Positions 22,162 through 33,360 of a stretch of DNA of 64,000 nucleotides are shown piece by piece. The notes below the pieces were generated by a model that searched no databases, had not been told where the DNA came from, and was given only the letters and a program-made list of their open reading frames with translations. The stretch is from Heracleum sosnowskyi (taxonomy: Eukaryota > Streptophyta > Magnoliopsida > Apiales > Apiaceae). The translations under genes were made by a program, and so were the position numbers. The first letter of the stretch is position 1, and every line of letters begins with the position of its first letter. The DNA is taken from positions 29,914,655-29,978,654 of the forward strand of contig CM061238.1 of NCBI GenBank assembly GCA_030848705.1. Direction: 5' to 3'.

Positions 22162-22768
22162 TGTTAGATCAGAATTCAATGATCGTCAGAAGCTAGACTC
22201 AACTGATCAGGATTGCTGACGTCATCAGTATTGCATGGTCATCAGTATTTGATCAAGCGTCAGTATCTTATTGATCATCAGGATTCCTACTCAGACTATG
22301 ATCAGGATTGATCATCAGAACTTGAAGCTGATCAGGATTCCTACTTCGAGTTATATTTGGAGTCTAGATAAACATGGAAGTTTATTCTATTTGTTCCTGG
22401 TTTGTAGAATGTAGCTATCGATTAAGGATAAGTTTCTATCTTTGTTATTGATTAGGACTTATCTTGTTATTGATAGAGAAGCTGTGTGCACTATATAAAC
22501 ACAGTCTTGGTTTCGATTTATGTATTCATTAGAGAGAGAACATAATCGAAGAGAAGCTCTTAAGAACAGAATTTCTTGAGAGAGTTTTTGTAAACTAGCA
22601 GCTCTCAAGAACATCAGAATTTCTTGAGAGAGTTTGTAACAGTTTTATATCAGATTTAATAAAGCTGTTATCTTTCTTTTCATATTTGTGATATATACAT
22701 TAAGAAGTCGATTATCTTATTCTATTGTATTCAACCCCCCTTCTACAATAGATTATTACTGGGCAACA
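22162..22768 (+). repeat. SV2 3' LTR
   Basis: It is near-identical to 12017-12605. It has 18 extra bases around 22249-22266 containing one more CAGTAT motif, which suggests a slip between short direct repeats in the 5' copy. It ends GGGCAACA. Confidence 0.95.
22721..22752 (+). other. U5 hairpin of SV2 3' LTR
   Basis: It has the same 9-bp stem (TCTATTGTA/TACAATAGA) and C-rich loop as in the 5' LTR. Confidence 0.65.
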
Positions 22769-22773
22769 GTTAA
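22769..22773. repeat. SV2 target-site duplication, right (GTTAA)
   Basis: It matches 12012-12016. The interrupted SV1 small acidic ORF resumes at 22774 and ends at 22792. Confidence 0.95.
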
Positions 22774-22792
22774 GAAAGACTGTAATGAATAG

Positions 22793-23503
22793 TTAATCTC
22801 ACCAATTGTAGAATTTTACCCTTCTTAATTTAATAAAATTTAATGAAATTTCTCTTTCTGCAATTTCTATTTGCTTCATGTGTGTGTTGATTAATTGCTT
22901 GACTGGTTGTGTATTGCTTTGGATGAATGATGGATCACTAATAAATATTGCATATGTTTAAGTGGTGTCTCTTCGGTTAAGTTTTTAATCATAACAGTTT
23001 CAATACATAGTCTTGACAGTTGTTGTTTTCCTGCAAAGGTTGCTGTCATCAAGAAAAGTAGCTGTCATGGTTATATGATAGTTAGCGTCTCGACAGTAGT
23101 AAGCAACTTTCTGTCATGACTTGTAAAAGATACTGTCATGTGAGAACTTCTAAACGATGACAGTAAGTTTTGTGCGAAATGTTTCTGTCACGCAAAACAT
23201 GTTGTCATCACGCCAAAGCTACTGACACGGTTTTTGTGAGCGCACAAGTTACTGTCAAAGTAGTGGACCGTTAAAATTGGACACACTTCCTCCACGAGGA
23301 GAGAGAAATCAGCCAGTAACCCACGTGAATGTTAATTGGGTTAAGACACGATTTCACTTTTCCACTTTGTCAGTTAAACGCTTGAACTTCCCTCTAAATT
23401 CATCAAACATACAACTGTTCTCAAAAAGCAAACACAACACTCTCCTTTCTCTTCTCTCCAAGCAATTTATCTTCTACTCTCTCTCTTCTCTCAACAAGCA
23501 AAA
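22793..23503 (+). other. SV1 post-pol spacer, second part, rich in CTGTCA
   Basis: This is the non-coding leader region of the SV1 env-like ORF. Between 23013 and 23257 there are eight exact CTGTCA/TGACAG hexamers and several one-base variants, in both orientations. The last 80 bases are CT-rich (TCTTCTCTCC, CTCTCTCTTCTCTC), like a plant 5' UTR, ending in an ATG at 23504. No domain is visible. Confidence 0.7.
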
Positions 23504-26500
23504 ATGGCCCCCAAACAATCAATTTCACAAACCAACTTTGCTGGCATCTACTCTCCAGGTGATGCTGGTGAGGGTTTCAAAGGGCTTGTTTATTTCCTAA
23601 ATAAGTCCTACCTTGGGTATGCAATAACCTCTACTCCTGTTCTTGACCTAGACAAGATTGAAAATTTCTGGGAGACAGTCGTGGCTCAAGAAGATGGTGA
23701 CATCTCCTTCATTCAGTTCAAAATCAAAGAGCACAGATACTCTCTATCTGTTCAGGGCATCAATGCAGCTTTAGGAATTGTGCTGGAACCAGGAGAGACT
23801 TATACTGAGCTTGCTAGTGATGAGACCCTGAAGAAGCTCTTCTTGAAGATTGGGTACTCAGGACCTATCCTTGAAGAGGGAACAACAATATGGTACCCCT
23901 CTGGTGAAATGGACAGGAAGTATCTTCGCAAAGAGTGGAGCATGGTGTTTGATGCAATGGTGAAAGTGTTCTCTACCAAGACCACTGGCTGGAATGGAAT
24001 TCCCACCTACATCAAGAAGCTCACTTACTCTCTTATTCATGGGTACAAAGTGGATGTTGGAAAGCTGCTCATGGCACACCTCAAGGCTGCCATAGGTAAG
24101 AAGGTACACATCTACCCTCGCTTTCTAATGTTGTGCATTAATTCATTATGTGATTTTGATGAGAATGCCCCTCGTCTAGAGGTGTGCCCTGTACTAAAAA
24201 GAAACACTCACACGACTCTCACTTCACTCAACTTGAATGCACATATTCCACTATGTTTCACCAAGCACATGGTTGATCAAGTGACTGACCTTGATTTTCT
24301 ATTACCTTCTGGTTTTGACAGCTTCACTATTGAGAATGAAGCTGGATTAGACCCAAATTCAGCTAAACCTCATTCTACCCCATACATTCAGCCTAGGTTC
24401 TCTAGACTTCCCAAAGTACAGAGACAATCCTTATAAGAAACCAGAAAAAGACCCCTAGAGACTGATGTTAGTGGTATTGCTGAGAGTCAAGAGGGAGTTC
24501 CTGCACCTAGTGCAGCAAATACGAAAGGTAGTCAAACAGAACCCACAATGGTTCCTCCTGAGCCTAAGAAGAAGAGAGCTAAGAGGACCAAAACCACTGT
24601 CAGCCACCCTGCAGTCTCTCAAAAGACTGTAGAGGAAAATAGGGAAATAAACTCCTCCCTAGGTGTTCCTTCTCAACAAGGGGCATATATTGAAATTGGC
24701 CTGTCTTCCAAGGCACCTTGTAAAGAGTCTACACAAACTCATGTTCCAACTCATGAGGAGCCTCCACTTGCAGAAACACACATGGAGTCAGGACACAGTG
24801 AGGACTTCACTTCCCCTTTGATGCTTCTCAAGTTCCATCTGAGAAGCAGCCATCATTCTCCTCTCCACTTTCACCTTCTTCCTTCCCTACACATTCATTT
24901 TTTTCTTCTCCACAACCTAGAGAGGGGGACAGTCCCAACCCTTCAGGTTTTGATCATCCATCTCCAATCATGGATGAGCCCCCATCTAGTGGTCCACAAG
25001 AACCCATTTCTCAAAGTGAGATGGACACCACTCCTTCAAACACTGAGAAAGAGCAAGATACAACTATGCTAGAAAGTGAAACAGCCAGTACCTTGTTCAA
25101 TCTCCAAGGAGCATCTTACCTTAGGGAAGATGCTGTCACAACCCAAGTTGCTGTCAAAGACACTATGAATGTTGCTGTCACAGGTGACCCTGCTGTCAAG
25201 GACTTAGTTGAAGTTGATGTCCAACCCAAACCTGCTGTCCAAGTTGCAGTGGCACCCACTGTCAATCCTTCAACTGACAGTAACATTCCTGGCAAAGCTC
25301 ATGTCATCTCTCCATAGCCTGATCTTGATGCTGTAATTATTGAGGATGTCTCTGATGATGATGTGCCACTATCTCAGTTCTTAAAGGTACATTCTAAACC
25401 ATCTATTTCATTGCATGACAGTACTGCTCATACCCATGCATCTAGGATGAGTGAGGGTGTCCAAAAGAAAAGAGAGATAAAAGAAAAGAGAGGTGAGCAT
25501 AAAAATGAGAGGCAGCCAAATGAGCTGGAAAAAGATGAGGAACTTGAGCATGTCCAGAGTGACTTTGAGGGAGCCTCACATATCCAGACATTAGGCCTTG
25601 AGAGTTCTTCTGTGAGGAGTGATGAGATCACTCAGAAAAACACTGAGAGTGTGAGAACCCCCACAGCCTCCAAGCCCCAATCTTTTCCTTCACCCCAAGA
25701 AGGATAAGATTAGGTGGCTCCTCTACATCTTTCAGGTTGGAAGCTCTGGAGAACAGATGTCTGTCCATGGAATCCAAAATTGACAGCTTGTCTACCATGG
25801 TGGCCTCTGAATTCTCTACCATTCAAGAAGCCATTCAAGTTCTATCTGCCAGTCTTTATGTTGCCAACTTACCTAAGGGGGAGAAAAGGGCAAGATCAGA
25901 ATCACAAAGGGCAGAATCAGGAAAGGAAAGATCAGCAATATAAGGTGTCCCCAAGCAGGATGTTGCTCAGGGGGAGCCTGTCACTAAGAAGGCTTCAAGC
26001 AGTGAGGGGGAGTCTGCATCCAAAGGAAGATCAGTGTCTGCAAAGAAGAAAAGGGGAACTAGGGAGATTCAGTAAGTAAGGGGGAGCAAGTGCAAGAGGC
26101 TGAAAACCTCTTTGAATATGAGATTGCTGGAGAGACTGTTCTAATGTCCAAAGAAGCCCTGGAAGCAATGCAAGGGAATGTTCCTTCCAAGAACCCAATT
26201 CTACCTCCTGTAACAATAAGAGAGCCAACTCCAATTCCAAAGGAGAGTGCTCTTGAAAGGCAATGGAGAGAAAAGGAGGAGCATAACAGGGTAGGAAAAG
26301 GGAAAGACAAGATGCCAGAATACATCCTGTCAGGAAACACTTGGAGTGAAGGAACAGAATTCAGCCAAGAAGATGCAAATGCCCTAATGGTTGACTACAT
26401 GGAAAGTACCTTGAAGAATCATGATGAGGACTTCTACAGAATAGTTGAGGGAGCTATGAAGGAGCCAAGCAGAAGGTTGAGTAACTGTTCAACCTTGCTT

Positions 26501-28621
26501 AAAGACAAAATCATCAGTGTATGTGTAAAGATCAATGAAGAAAGGAGGTGGGCTATTGATGTGTACTTAAACACTAGAATATCCATATTCATTACTATGC
26601 AGCTGTTGCAGAGTCTTCCACCAAGAGTACTAAAAGTAATGAAGAACAAAATCACATCAAACCACACAGCCTTCAATGAGATTTTACATCTGCAAATGAT
26701 TAGTCTAATTGCAGAAAAACTCCCAGAAGTCTACACCAATCCATTATGTGTCTACTATGAAGGTACCACTAAAAGTGGTAGCAGAAGATGTGCATATATG
26801 AGTCTAGGATGCACTTCTACAATGGAGTCAAGGTCAATCTTGAAGGTGCTAAACATGATTCTCAACTCTAAAGCCAACAAGGAAAGAGTTCTTGCTGTCA
26901 AAGCAATCTATGACTTACTGGTGAAAAGGGACAAGGAACTGAGTTCTACTATGAAGAAGATGATCTCCAAAGCAAACTCCAACAAAGCTGAACAAGGAGA
27001 AAGCTGCTCCTATGATGTTCCTTTTAATGATGATGATGATGAGTTGGATGGTAGTGGAGAAACTGGAGAAGCATGAAATGCTAGTGGAAGCACCTCTGGG
27101 AATGTTGGATCTAAATCCCAGGAGGAAAATAAAGAAGAATCTCCTGTGCAAGAAAAGAAAGATGCTAGAGGTACAGAAGAAGAGGAGTCTGTATTGATTG
27201 AATCTTTGGAGGCAAATATTTTAAGATGTGATATAGACAGTATAAGTGCTGAAAAAGATACTGTCACCGGAGAAGCTGTCACAGAAGACATTGTCCTCAA
27301 GGAAGCTGTCATGAAAGAAGCTGTCACAGAAGACACTGTCAAGAAAGATACTGTCAAAGAGGACACTGTCAACAAAGATGTTGTCGAAGATGAATTCAAA
27401 CCTACTGTCAAGCCAAAGAGGACAAAATTCCTAGCCAAGGCTTGGTTCTCTAGACAGGAACCTGAACCTGAGGAGACTACAAAAGCAAGGAAAGGAAAAC
27501 ACAAGTACTCAGGAAAGGAGAAAGCTACTGGACTTGGCAGAAAACTAAGGAAGCATATCCAATCAAAACTTTACAGCTCTCTGGATCTTTTGGAAAATTA
27601 AGCTGCACAAATCAGGAATGTTGAGGTGAAGTTGGATAGCAACAAAGAAGCAACTGAATATGTTCTTTGGTTTGATTCATCAAGACTTTTGATGGTTAAA
27701 AAGGATTTTACCATGGAAGTAACATCACATGATGTATCAGAAACTCTTTCATACATTAGGAGAAAAGAAACAAGGAGAATTGATTACTTCTACTTGGTAA
27801 GGATGGTCAATCTAATGCAAGGTTATGACAATGTCCCTAAGAATGTCATGAACCATGTTCTGGCATACAAAGCTGTGAGGGACAAAGAATTCTATCAGAA
27901 ATTTGGGGAATGGTCAATATTTGATGATGCTGATATTGCTCACTTGCTCGAATACTCTGAAGAAGAAATAGCTGAGTATGAAGATGATCTTCCTGAAGAA
28001 GAGGTGCAATCCCAACCAAGTAAAGAAGGATCTTCAAACCCTACAGGAAGAGAAACCACTGAAGATATGGAAGATGCATTCTTGAACAAAAGCAAAGAAG
28101 CCAACAAGGTAGAGAGTGAAGGACCCAATTACCAGTCCTGTATGCTTGAGAATCCTTTGAGAATCAAGTTCATATGGGAAGAGATTCCAGTGAGAAGCTT
28201 TCATAAACTTAAAACCAGTGCTCTGAAAAACTTACTCTACTTGGTTATTGGATCAATTCATCCATTGGAACAACAATGCTCTTCTGAGATTGAGGGCATT
28301 CTTCAAATGAGAAAGGGTGAAGACTCAAAGCTGGATAAGTCAAGGAGAAAAACTCTGAATGCATACCCTGGAAGTAGATTCAAAGACTTTAATGGCACAC
28401 TGAAGTTCAAAACTCATGCATTTGGCAAAGACTTATGGATGGATCTTCAGGATGCTAGAGTATGCCTCTCCAAGACTATTCGGAAACACATTGATGAGAT
28501 TGAAGATGAGGCTATTACTCCTGATGAAATAGCACTGGTGGAAGGACTCAGAGAAGTTCTTAAGGAAGCTCTCAACAAAGAGGATGAAGCAAGACAGAAA
28601 AGGAATTTTGAAGCTAAGTAA
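23504..28621 (+). pseudogene. SV1 env-like region, multiply broken
   Basis: The first 310 codons (23504-24436) are open and carry the shared N-terminal domain (LRKEWSMVFDAMVKVF near 23925). TAA 24434-24436 then breaks it, with further stops at 25315, 25705, ~25940, ~26074, 27074 and 27599 and frame changes near 24800-24970, 25710-25735 and 26075-26095. A coiled-coil segment near 25740-25870 ends in NLPKGEK, the counterpart of NPDVKKGEK in SV2 and SV4. Two stretches (25132-25279 and 27260-27408) encode AVT/TVK repeats from clustered CTGTCA. The C-terminal part (27626-28621) is unlike the SV2/SV4 C-terminal domain, so the family has at least two tail types. Confidence 0.85.
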
Positions 28622-28702
28622 AAATCCTTTGTCAATTCTGATCTTGTTAGTTAAGTTGTCAGCATGTATTAATTGTAAATTTGTTTGTTTGTCCATAAAA
28701 AC

Positions 28703-28716
28703 AAATTGGGGGAGAT
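28703..28716 (+). other. SV1 polypurine tract
   Basis: AAATTGGGGGAGAT lies directly before the 3' LTR start TGTTAGGATT. Confidence 0.9.
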
Positions 28717-29760
28717 TGTTAGGATTTATGGGTGATAGCTATGAGACAACTTAACTAGATATTTTATGTACTTAATTTTATTAAGTATGAATATACTGTC
28801 ACAGCCAGAGTATGTCTATGTAACCGTTTTTGTTTGCTGCAAATAAGATTCTAGTACATCTTGGTAGAAGTTCATTTATTTGTTCAAGCCTCAAAAAGTG
28901 CTCAAGATGAACAACAAGAATAAATATTACTGTCACAGCGTTGACAGTAAGGTTACTTGAAGACAGCATGTTGCAAGTCACGACAATACATTCACTCTGA
29001 CAGCAACATTGGCGGAAGCCCTCGAACAACAACTTTACATTAGCCTGACAGCAAGCTTGGAAATCCTGACAACACCTTCTGCGGGGATTTCTTACTGTCA
29101 CCAAAAGCGCATTCATGTAACATCAAGCTCAGCCATCAGGATACTGTCATGAAGGGATAACATTTGTATTGGGGAACAACCCAGTCAAACTTGTGACAGT
29201 TTGGATGTTCAAGAAACAGGCATGTTACAATATCCCAACACTATAACAGGTCTGTAAGACTACGACCGAAGCTTGAGAGATCACATGACAAAGCTCACCA
29301 ATTCCAGGGTATGACAAATCTACATCTACTGAATTGTGTTAGCTTAAAATAGAATGTTTCTAGATTGCTTTGTTATGTTCTAATAAGCTGTTTGTATAGC
29401 AATTTAGGAAAGAATCACGGGTAGGCAATTTGTAAGAAGCTGCCACATGAAAATGACAGCAGCTTCACAAGACCCGTGTTGATAGTGATAGGTTTAGTTT
29501 ACTTAGTCTATCGCTCAATCCATTCTCTGTAATCACTCGAGAAACTGAAGCTCAAGAAAACAAACATTTTCTTGAGGTTGTAGCAAACCATTGCAAAATA
29601 AATAAAAACATTTATTTTATGAGAATTACTCGTGTGTCTACTTGTGTTTGCATTAGATAAACTGATAATCCTAAATCTTAGTTTTTGTTGTTGGAACATA
29701 GATTGAGATTTATCAGTATTGCATTCAACCCCCCCCTTCTGCAATAGTCAAGGACCAACA
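28717..29760 (+). repeat. SV1 3' LTR (complete, 1044 bp)
   Basis: It runs TGTTAGGATTTATGG...GGACCAACA. It supplies the outer part missing from the 5' copy. CTGTCA-type motifs recur. The flank after it begins ATTTT; the left TSD partner is outside the window. Confidence 0.93.
29717..29746 (+). other. U5 hairpin of SV1 3' LTR
   Basis: TATTGCA (29717-29723) pairs with TGCAATA (29740-29746) around a C-rich loop. Confidence 0.6.
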
Positions 29761-30009
29761 ATTTTCAACCCAACCCACAAAATCTATCTATTACTATATA
29801 TTAAACCACAACACAAGGGCAAAAGTGTCATTTTAATGTTTGTGAAGTTACGTTTTTGCCCTTATTTGTTGAAAAATTACAAAAGTGTCACCTCATATTT
29901 TTATGTTGCAAAGTACATTTTAATGTGTGAAGTTAAGATTTTACCGTTAATTGTTGAAAAATTACAAAAGTGTCAACTCATACTTTTATGTTAAAAACAA
30001 TGAAACTAT

Positions 30010-30085
30010 GTTATCACTAATAATCGAACCATTAACCTCCTTTAAAAAAGAACATGTCATAATCATTGTGCTACATTGACTTTTG
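30010..30085 (-). repeat. Degenerate tRNA-like (A box/B box) segment
   Basis: Read on the minus strand, TAGCACAATGATTATG resembles a Pol III A box and GGTTCGATTATT, about 45 bases later, a B box. This suggests a decayed SINE or tRNA-derived repeat. A similar pair is near 41405-41505. Confidence 0.35.
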
Positions 30086-31194
30086 GATTTGATTTAAAAA
30101 ATTTATTGGATAAACCACATGTTTTACTTCTATTCGTTTTTTAAAATAAAATGTTGATTTACATTATTCAATAATTTTTTAAAATGTTGGATATTATATT
30201 CTATCTACTTTCTACATATTGAAAACCAACTAATGGTAAAAAAAACCAAAAAAATGATTGTGAAGTTATAATTTTACCCTTATTTTTTTTGAAGCAACCC
30301 TTATATATTTAAAAATTATAAAAATGTCATCCCTTTATTGTTTAATAAAAAAAAATAATAATTTGTGTAAACATTGAGAATCGTAACCTTAAATAAACCC
30401 AGTATGCTATATTTAGCTTATTTTATAAACATTATTAGATATGAATTTTAAAAAATGCATTATTAGATCAAACACACTCTATTATCATTTTTTTTATTAT
30501 ATAATTTTTGAGTCAATAGCATGACGTTTTTATTTATTTATATAACATGTTTATCCAATTTCTTTTTTAATTTTAACTTTTCAGTAAGTAAAATGTTATT
30601 TCATATTATCTTCATAACTCCATTTTAAAAAAAAAAAAATTGTTTTTATATATAATTATGTATTAAATTATTTTTTATAAATTTTTATTCCACTTGTATT
30701 TTGTTAAAAAATATTAGTTATGATGTTAATTGTTATATGATTTATATTATTATGTAAAAATATGTCACTTATTACGCTTTATATGGATTATTCAAGTGTT
30801 GATACATAAATATAATATTAAAAATTGATATAATTATATGTTACATAGATAATTTATAATAGATTCTAAATTAGTAGTGTGAAAAGTGCGAATTAGAGTT
30901 AGGGTTTTCATACGTTGGTAGGTCGAGTTGGAAGCATTTTTGTGATCCGATCTAATTTATTCGGTTTAAATTTTTTTAACTCAACCCGCAAAATATAGAT
31001 TCGTGACCCAACCCTATCTATCATATATCAATTTGGGTTGGATTTGTTTTAATGGGTTAAATAATTATGTAGAAAAAGAATTGAAATATGATATAATTCT
31101 CCTTCGAAAATCTAAGTAAAACTGAAATACATATACATTACGATTTTAGTGCTAATATTTTAGTAATATAAATTATGTTGTAAGTCATATGTAT

Positions 31195-32085
31195 ATAGGG
31201 TTGTCAACCCAAAGTTTCGAATCGAAACGACCAGAACGAGATTGAAAATCAAACTTTTTTCAAATTCATGAACCGATGTCCGGACTTTTTATATTCGGTC
31301 TTTGGGTCCGAACTGAAAAAATCCGGAGCGGACCGATATAGACCGGTTTAATTAATATTTTTATAAAATTTTAAATTTTATAATTTAATTTTTACTTTTC
31401 TTTCAAATTTAAATACACATAATATATTATTTGCTTAGTATGACAATAAAAAGAAGCACATAAATATCTTATTATTTATAAAGTAATATTCATGTGTAAT
31501 GTATGTATATCATTTTGTCATTATACAAAGTGCAAATTCAATTATTTAGTTTGTAGGTTTGATCTCTATTGTCTTATCAATTTACTATCTATTAATTTGG
31601 CTAATTAAATATTACATGTCTTATTTAATCTATATACATGATAATTTAAAAGGTAAAGTAAAGTTAAAATACCTCTATACATGCAATTCGATCCGGTCCG
31701 GGTTTTTTCACAGACCGGACCGAAACGAAAACTGAATTTTTTTAATCGAACTGGTTCTATGCGGTTTAGTACAATTTACAGGTCCGGACTGGATTGTTAT
31801 TCGGCCATATATGTATATGCAAAAAATTTAAGCACATATCTAGAGATGAGGTATGATATATCACATAACGTATAGTTGTATACAATATAGTGATATATAT
31901 TTAAATTATTAAACAAAATTTGTAACTTAAATCGGGTTGGGTAGGATTTGCCGGAGAAATATAAAAGTGATAGTTGATAAAAAAATATACTCAATTGCGT
32001 TGGAAATATTTCAAACCGACAAAATAGGTTGGGTATGAGTTTATATTATATTCGGTCAACCCTACCCAACCCGATTTCAGTTACA
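31195..32085. repeat. Possible hAT-like non-autonomous element remnant
   Basis: It begins around TAGGGTTGTCAACCC and contains repeated CCGGTCCGG-like blocks. An inverted repeat pairs AAATCGGGTTGGGTAGG (about 31929) with CCTACCCAACCCGATTT (about 32067). Short hAT MITEs of plants often look like this, but I could not place both ends or an 8-bp TSD. Confidence 0.25.
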
Positions 32086-32667
32086 ATTTTTTTTCAATAA
32101 TTTAAATATATATCTCTATATTATAGACAATTAAGTTTTAAAAGTATACAAATATGTATATATAAATAATAGACTGACAATTTCGGGATCGACCTTTACA
32201 TAAAATGTAGAGATGATATAATATGTTAATGGTATAGTCTTACATCAATGGTGAAATTTATATATTATAAATATCCTGTATATTCATCAAAATTATATTA
32301 ATTTACATACTTCCATGTTAAACAATATATGGACTTAAAACTAAGAGATTTTATGATGTATTCACGGTTTATTCTTACATATGTGACCAATTTTGTATTT
32401 CAAAAATACAATGTTATTTCATTAAAAACACATGAGTTTACATACGTCCATGTTATATACGGACAACTATATTAAAATAATTAATTGTTGAATTTGATAA
32501 AATTCTTTTCACATCATTTTAAAACTAAATTAATATTTTGGCAATTAAAAATAGTCATTTGATCGTTATATTATAGAAATTTATCCAAATGAATCTTATT
32601 AAATTAAAAAATATTTAGAAAAATATTATACAAGTATAAGATAAATTCAAAATATTTTATCTTAACT

Positions 32668-32672
32668 ACATT
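32668..32672. repeat. TAT1 target-site duplication, left (ACATT)
   Basis: ACATT abuts the outer end of the left LTR (TGTTGTGG...) and is repeated at 41244-41248 directly after the outer end of the right LTR. Confidence 0.85.
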
Positions 32673-33343
32673 TGTTGTGGAATAAAATCCGAGCTTACGA
32701 ATTTAATGCGAGGGTTTAATGAGCTTCGAGCTTTTATGGCTGCACTTGTGTTTCGAGACTAAATCGGTCCTCACAAGATGCCTACGTATCTCTAGTGTTT
32801 AGAGAATCAAGCCAAAGACGTAGTTCTTGGTGTTGCCCTCGGGGCTATGGCGGCAGGGGCACACCAAGGACGTAGTGACTTGTATGTCCTTATTCGAGGA
32901 TGAAGTCTAAAACGTAGTTCTATGGGTGCCTTTGTGGCTTGTTGCGCCTTCGAGGCGTTGTGACGTATGGAGTTGTGCCCAAAAATGTAGTTCTGATTGT
33001 AGGATCAGAGTCCTTATATAGGCGTCTAGAGCCTAGTATTTATGGTATGTTTAGGAGTCTTAGCGAATAAGTCTCCTTTTTGATAATGGATAAACATTGT
33101 ATTTCTTGCAGGATAAGTCTTTTCCTTGTTGATAAAGGCTATGACTCATTAATTGCCTTTAATTGTGATTCTGGATCCTTCTTTGATGAATTTACCATAT
33201 TTTGGACTCTTTTTATGAGCTGTATATTTTCCCTATTTATTAATTACGAAATTAATAAATAATCTGGGTTTTGGGCCTTAAATACTTTGTCTTTCCAAAG
33301 AATCAGCAATTATATTTCTATAATTACTTTTCTATCCATATCA
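32673..33343 (-). repeat. TAT1 3' LTR (671 bp)
   Basis: On the minus strand it runs TGATATGGATAG...CCACAACA and is preceded by a polypurine tract, so it is a correctly oriented 3' LTR of the minus-strand element. ORFs inside it are not genes. It matches the reverse complement of 40574-41243 with roughly 2% differences, many of them C/T. Confidence 0.9.
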
Positions 33344-33360
33344 TTTGCCCCCCAACTTCT
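33344..33360 (-). other. TAT1 polypurine tract
   Basis: On the minus strand AGAAGTTGGGGGGCAAA directly precedes the LTR start TGATATGG, the expected plus-strand primer. Confidence 0.8.

Larger units (their letters stand above)
12017..22768 (+). mobile_element. SV2: Sirevirus-like Copia element lacking most of RT and RNase H
   Basis: It is flanked by the 5-bp duplication GTTAA, with LTRs of 589 and 607 bp that differ by about four substitutions and one 18-bp indel, so it is a recent insertion. Gag and the env-like ORF are open throughout. Pol stops inside reverse transcriptase and then jumps to the spacer, removing the YVDD core and RNase H. SV2 therefore needs RT in trans, or lost it after insertion. 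It is inserted in the small acidic ORF of SV1. Confidence 0.95.
4505..29760 (+). mobile_element. SV1: degenerate Sirevirus-like Ty1/Copia element (host of SV2)
   Basis: Both LTRs, PBS, gag, pol, spacer, env-like region and polypurine tract are present in the usual order on the + strand. The element is split by SV2 (12017-22768). The first ~68 bp of its 5' LTR are missing because the CACTA end abuts it. The 3' LTR begins TGTTAGGATT and ends CCAACA. Gag, pol and env-like frames hold several nonsense codons and frameshifts, so SV1 is inactive. The 5' LTR remnant and 3' LTR differ at a modest number of sites plus a 26-bp indel, consistent with it being older than SV2. Confidence 0.93.
29761..32667. 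other. AT-rich intergenic DNA with decayed repeats
   Basis: I see no coding region. Two kinds of remnant stand out: a tRNA-like Pol III box pair on the minus strand near 30010-30085, and from about 31195 to 32085 GC-richer islands of CCGGTCCGG/GGGTTGGGT type. The 64- and 65-codon frames here overlap these remnants and are not credible genes. Confidence 0.6.

Noticed and set aside
29761..29830. Helitron 5' end at TCTATCTATTACTATATATTAA
   Set aside because: The start is suggestive, but I found no matching CTRR terminus with a hairpin downstream.
32673..33343. Two separate elements, each with a lone LTR, facing each other
   Set aside because: The ACATT duplication flanks the pair as a unit, and the polypurine tract ties the left LTR to the same minus-strand coding region.
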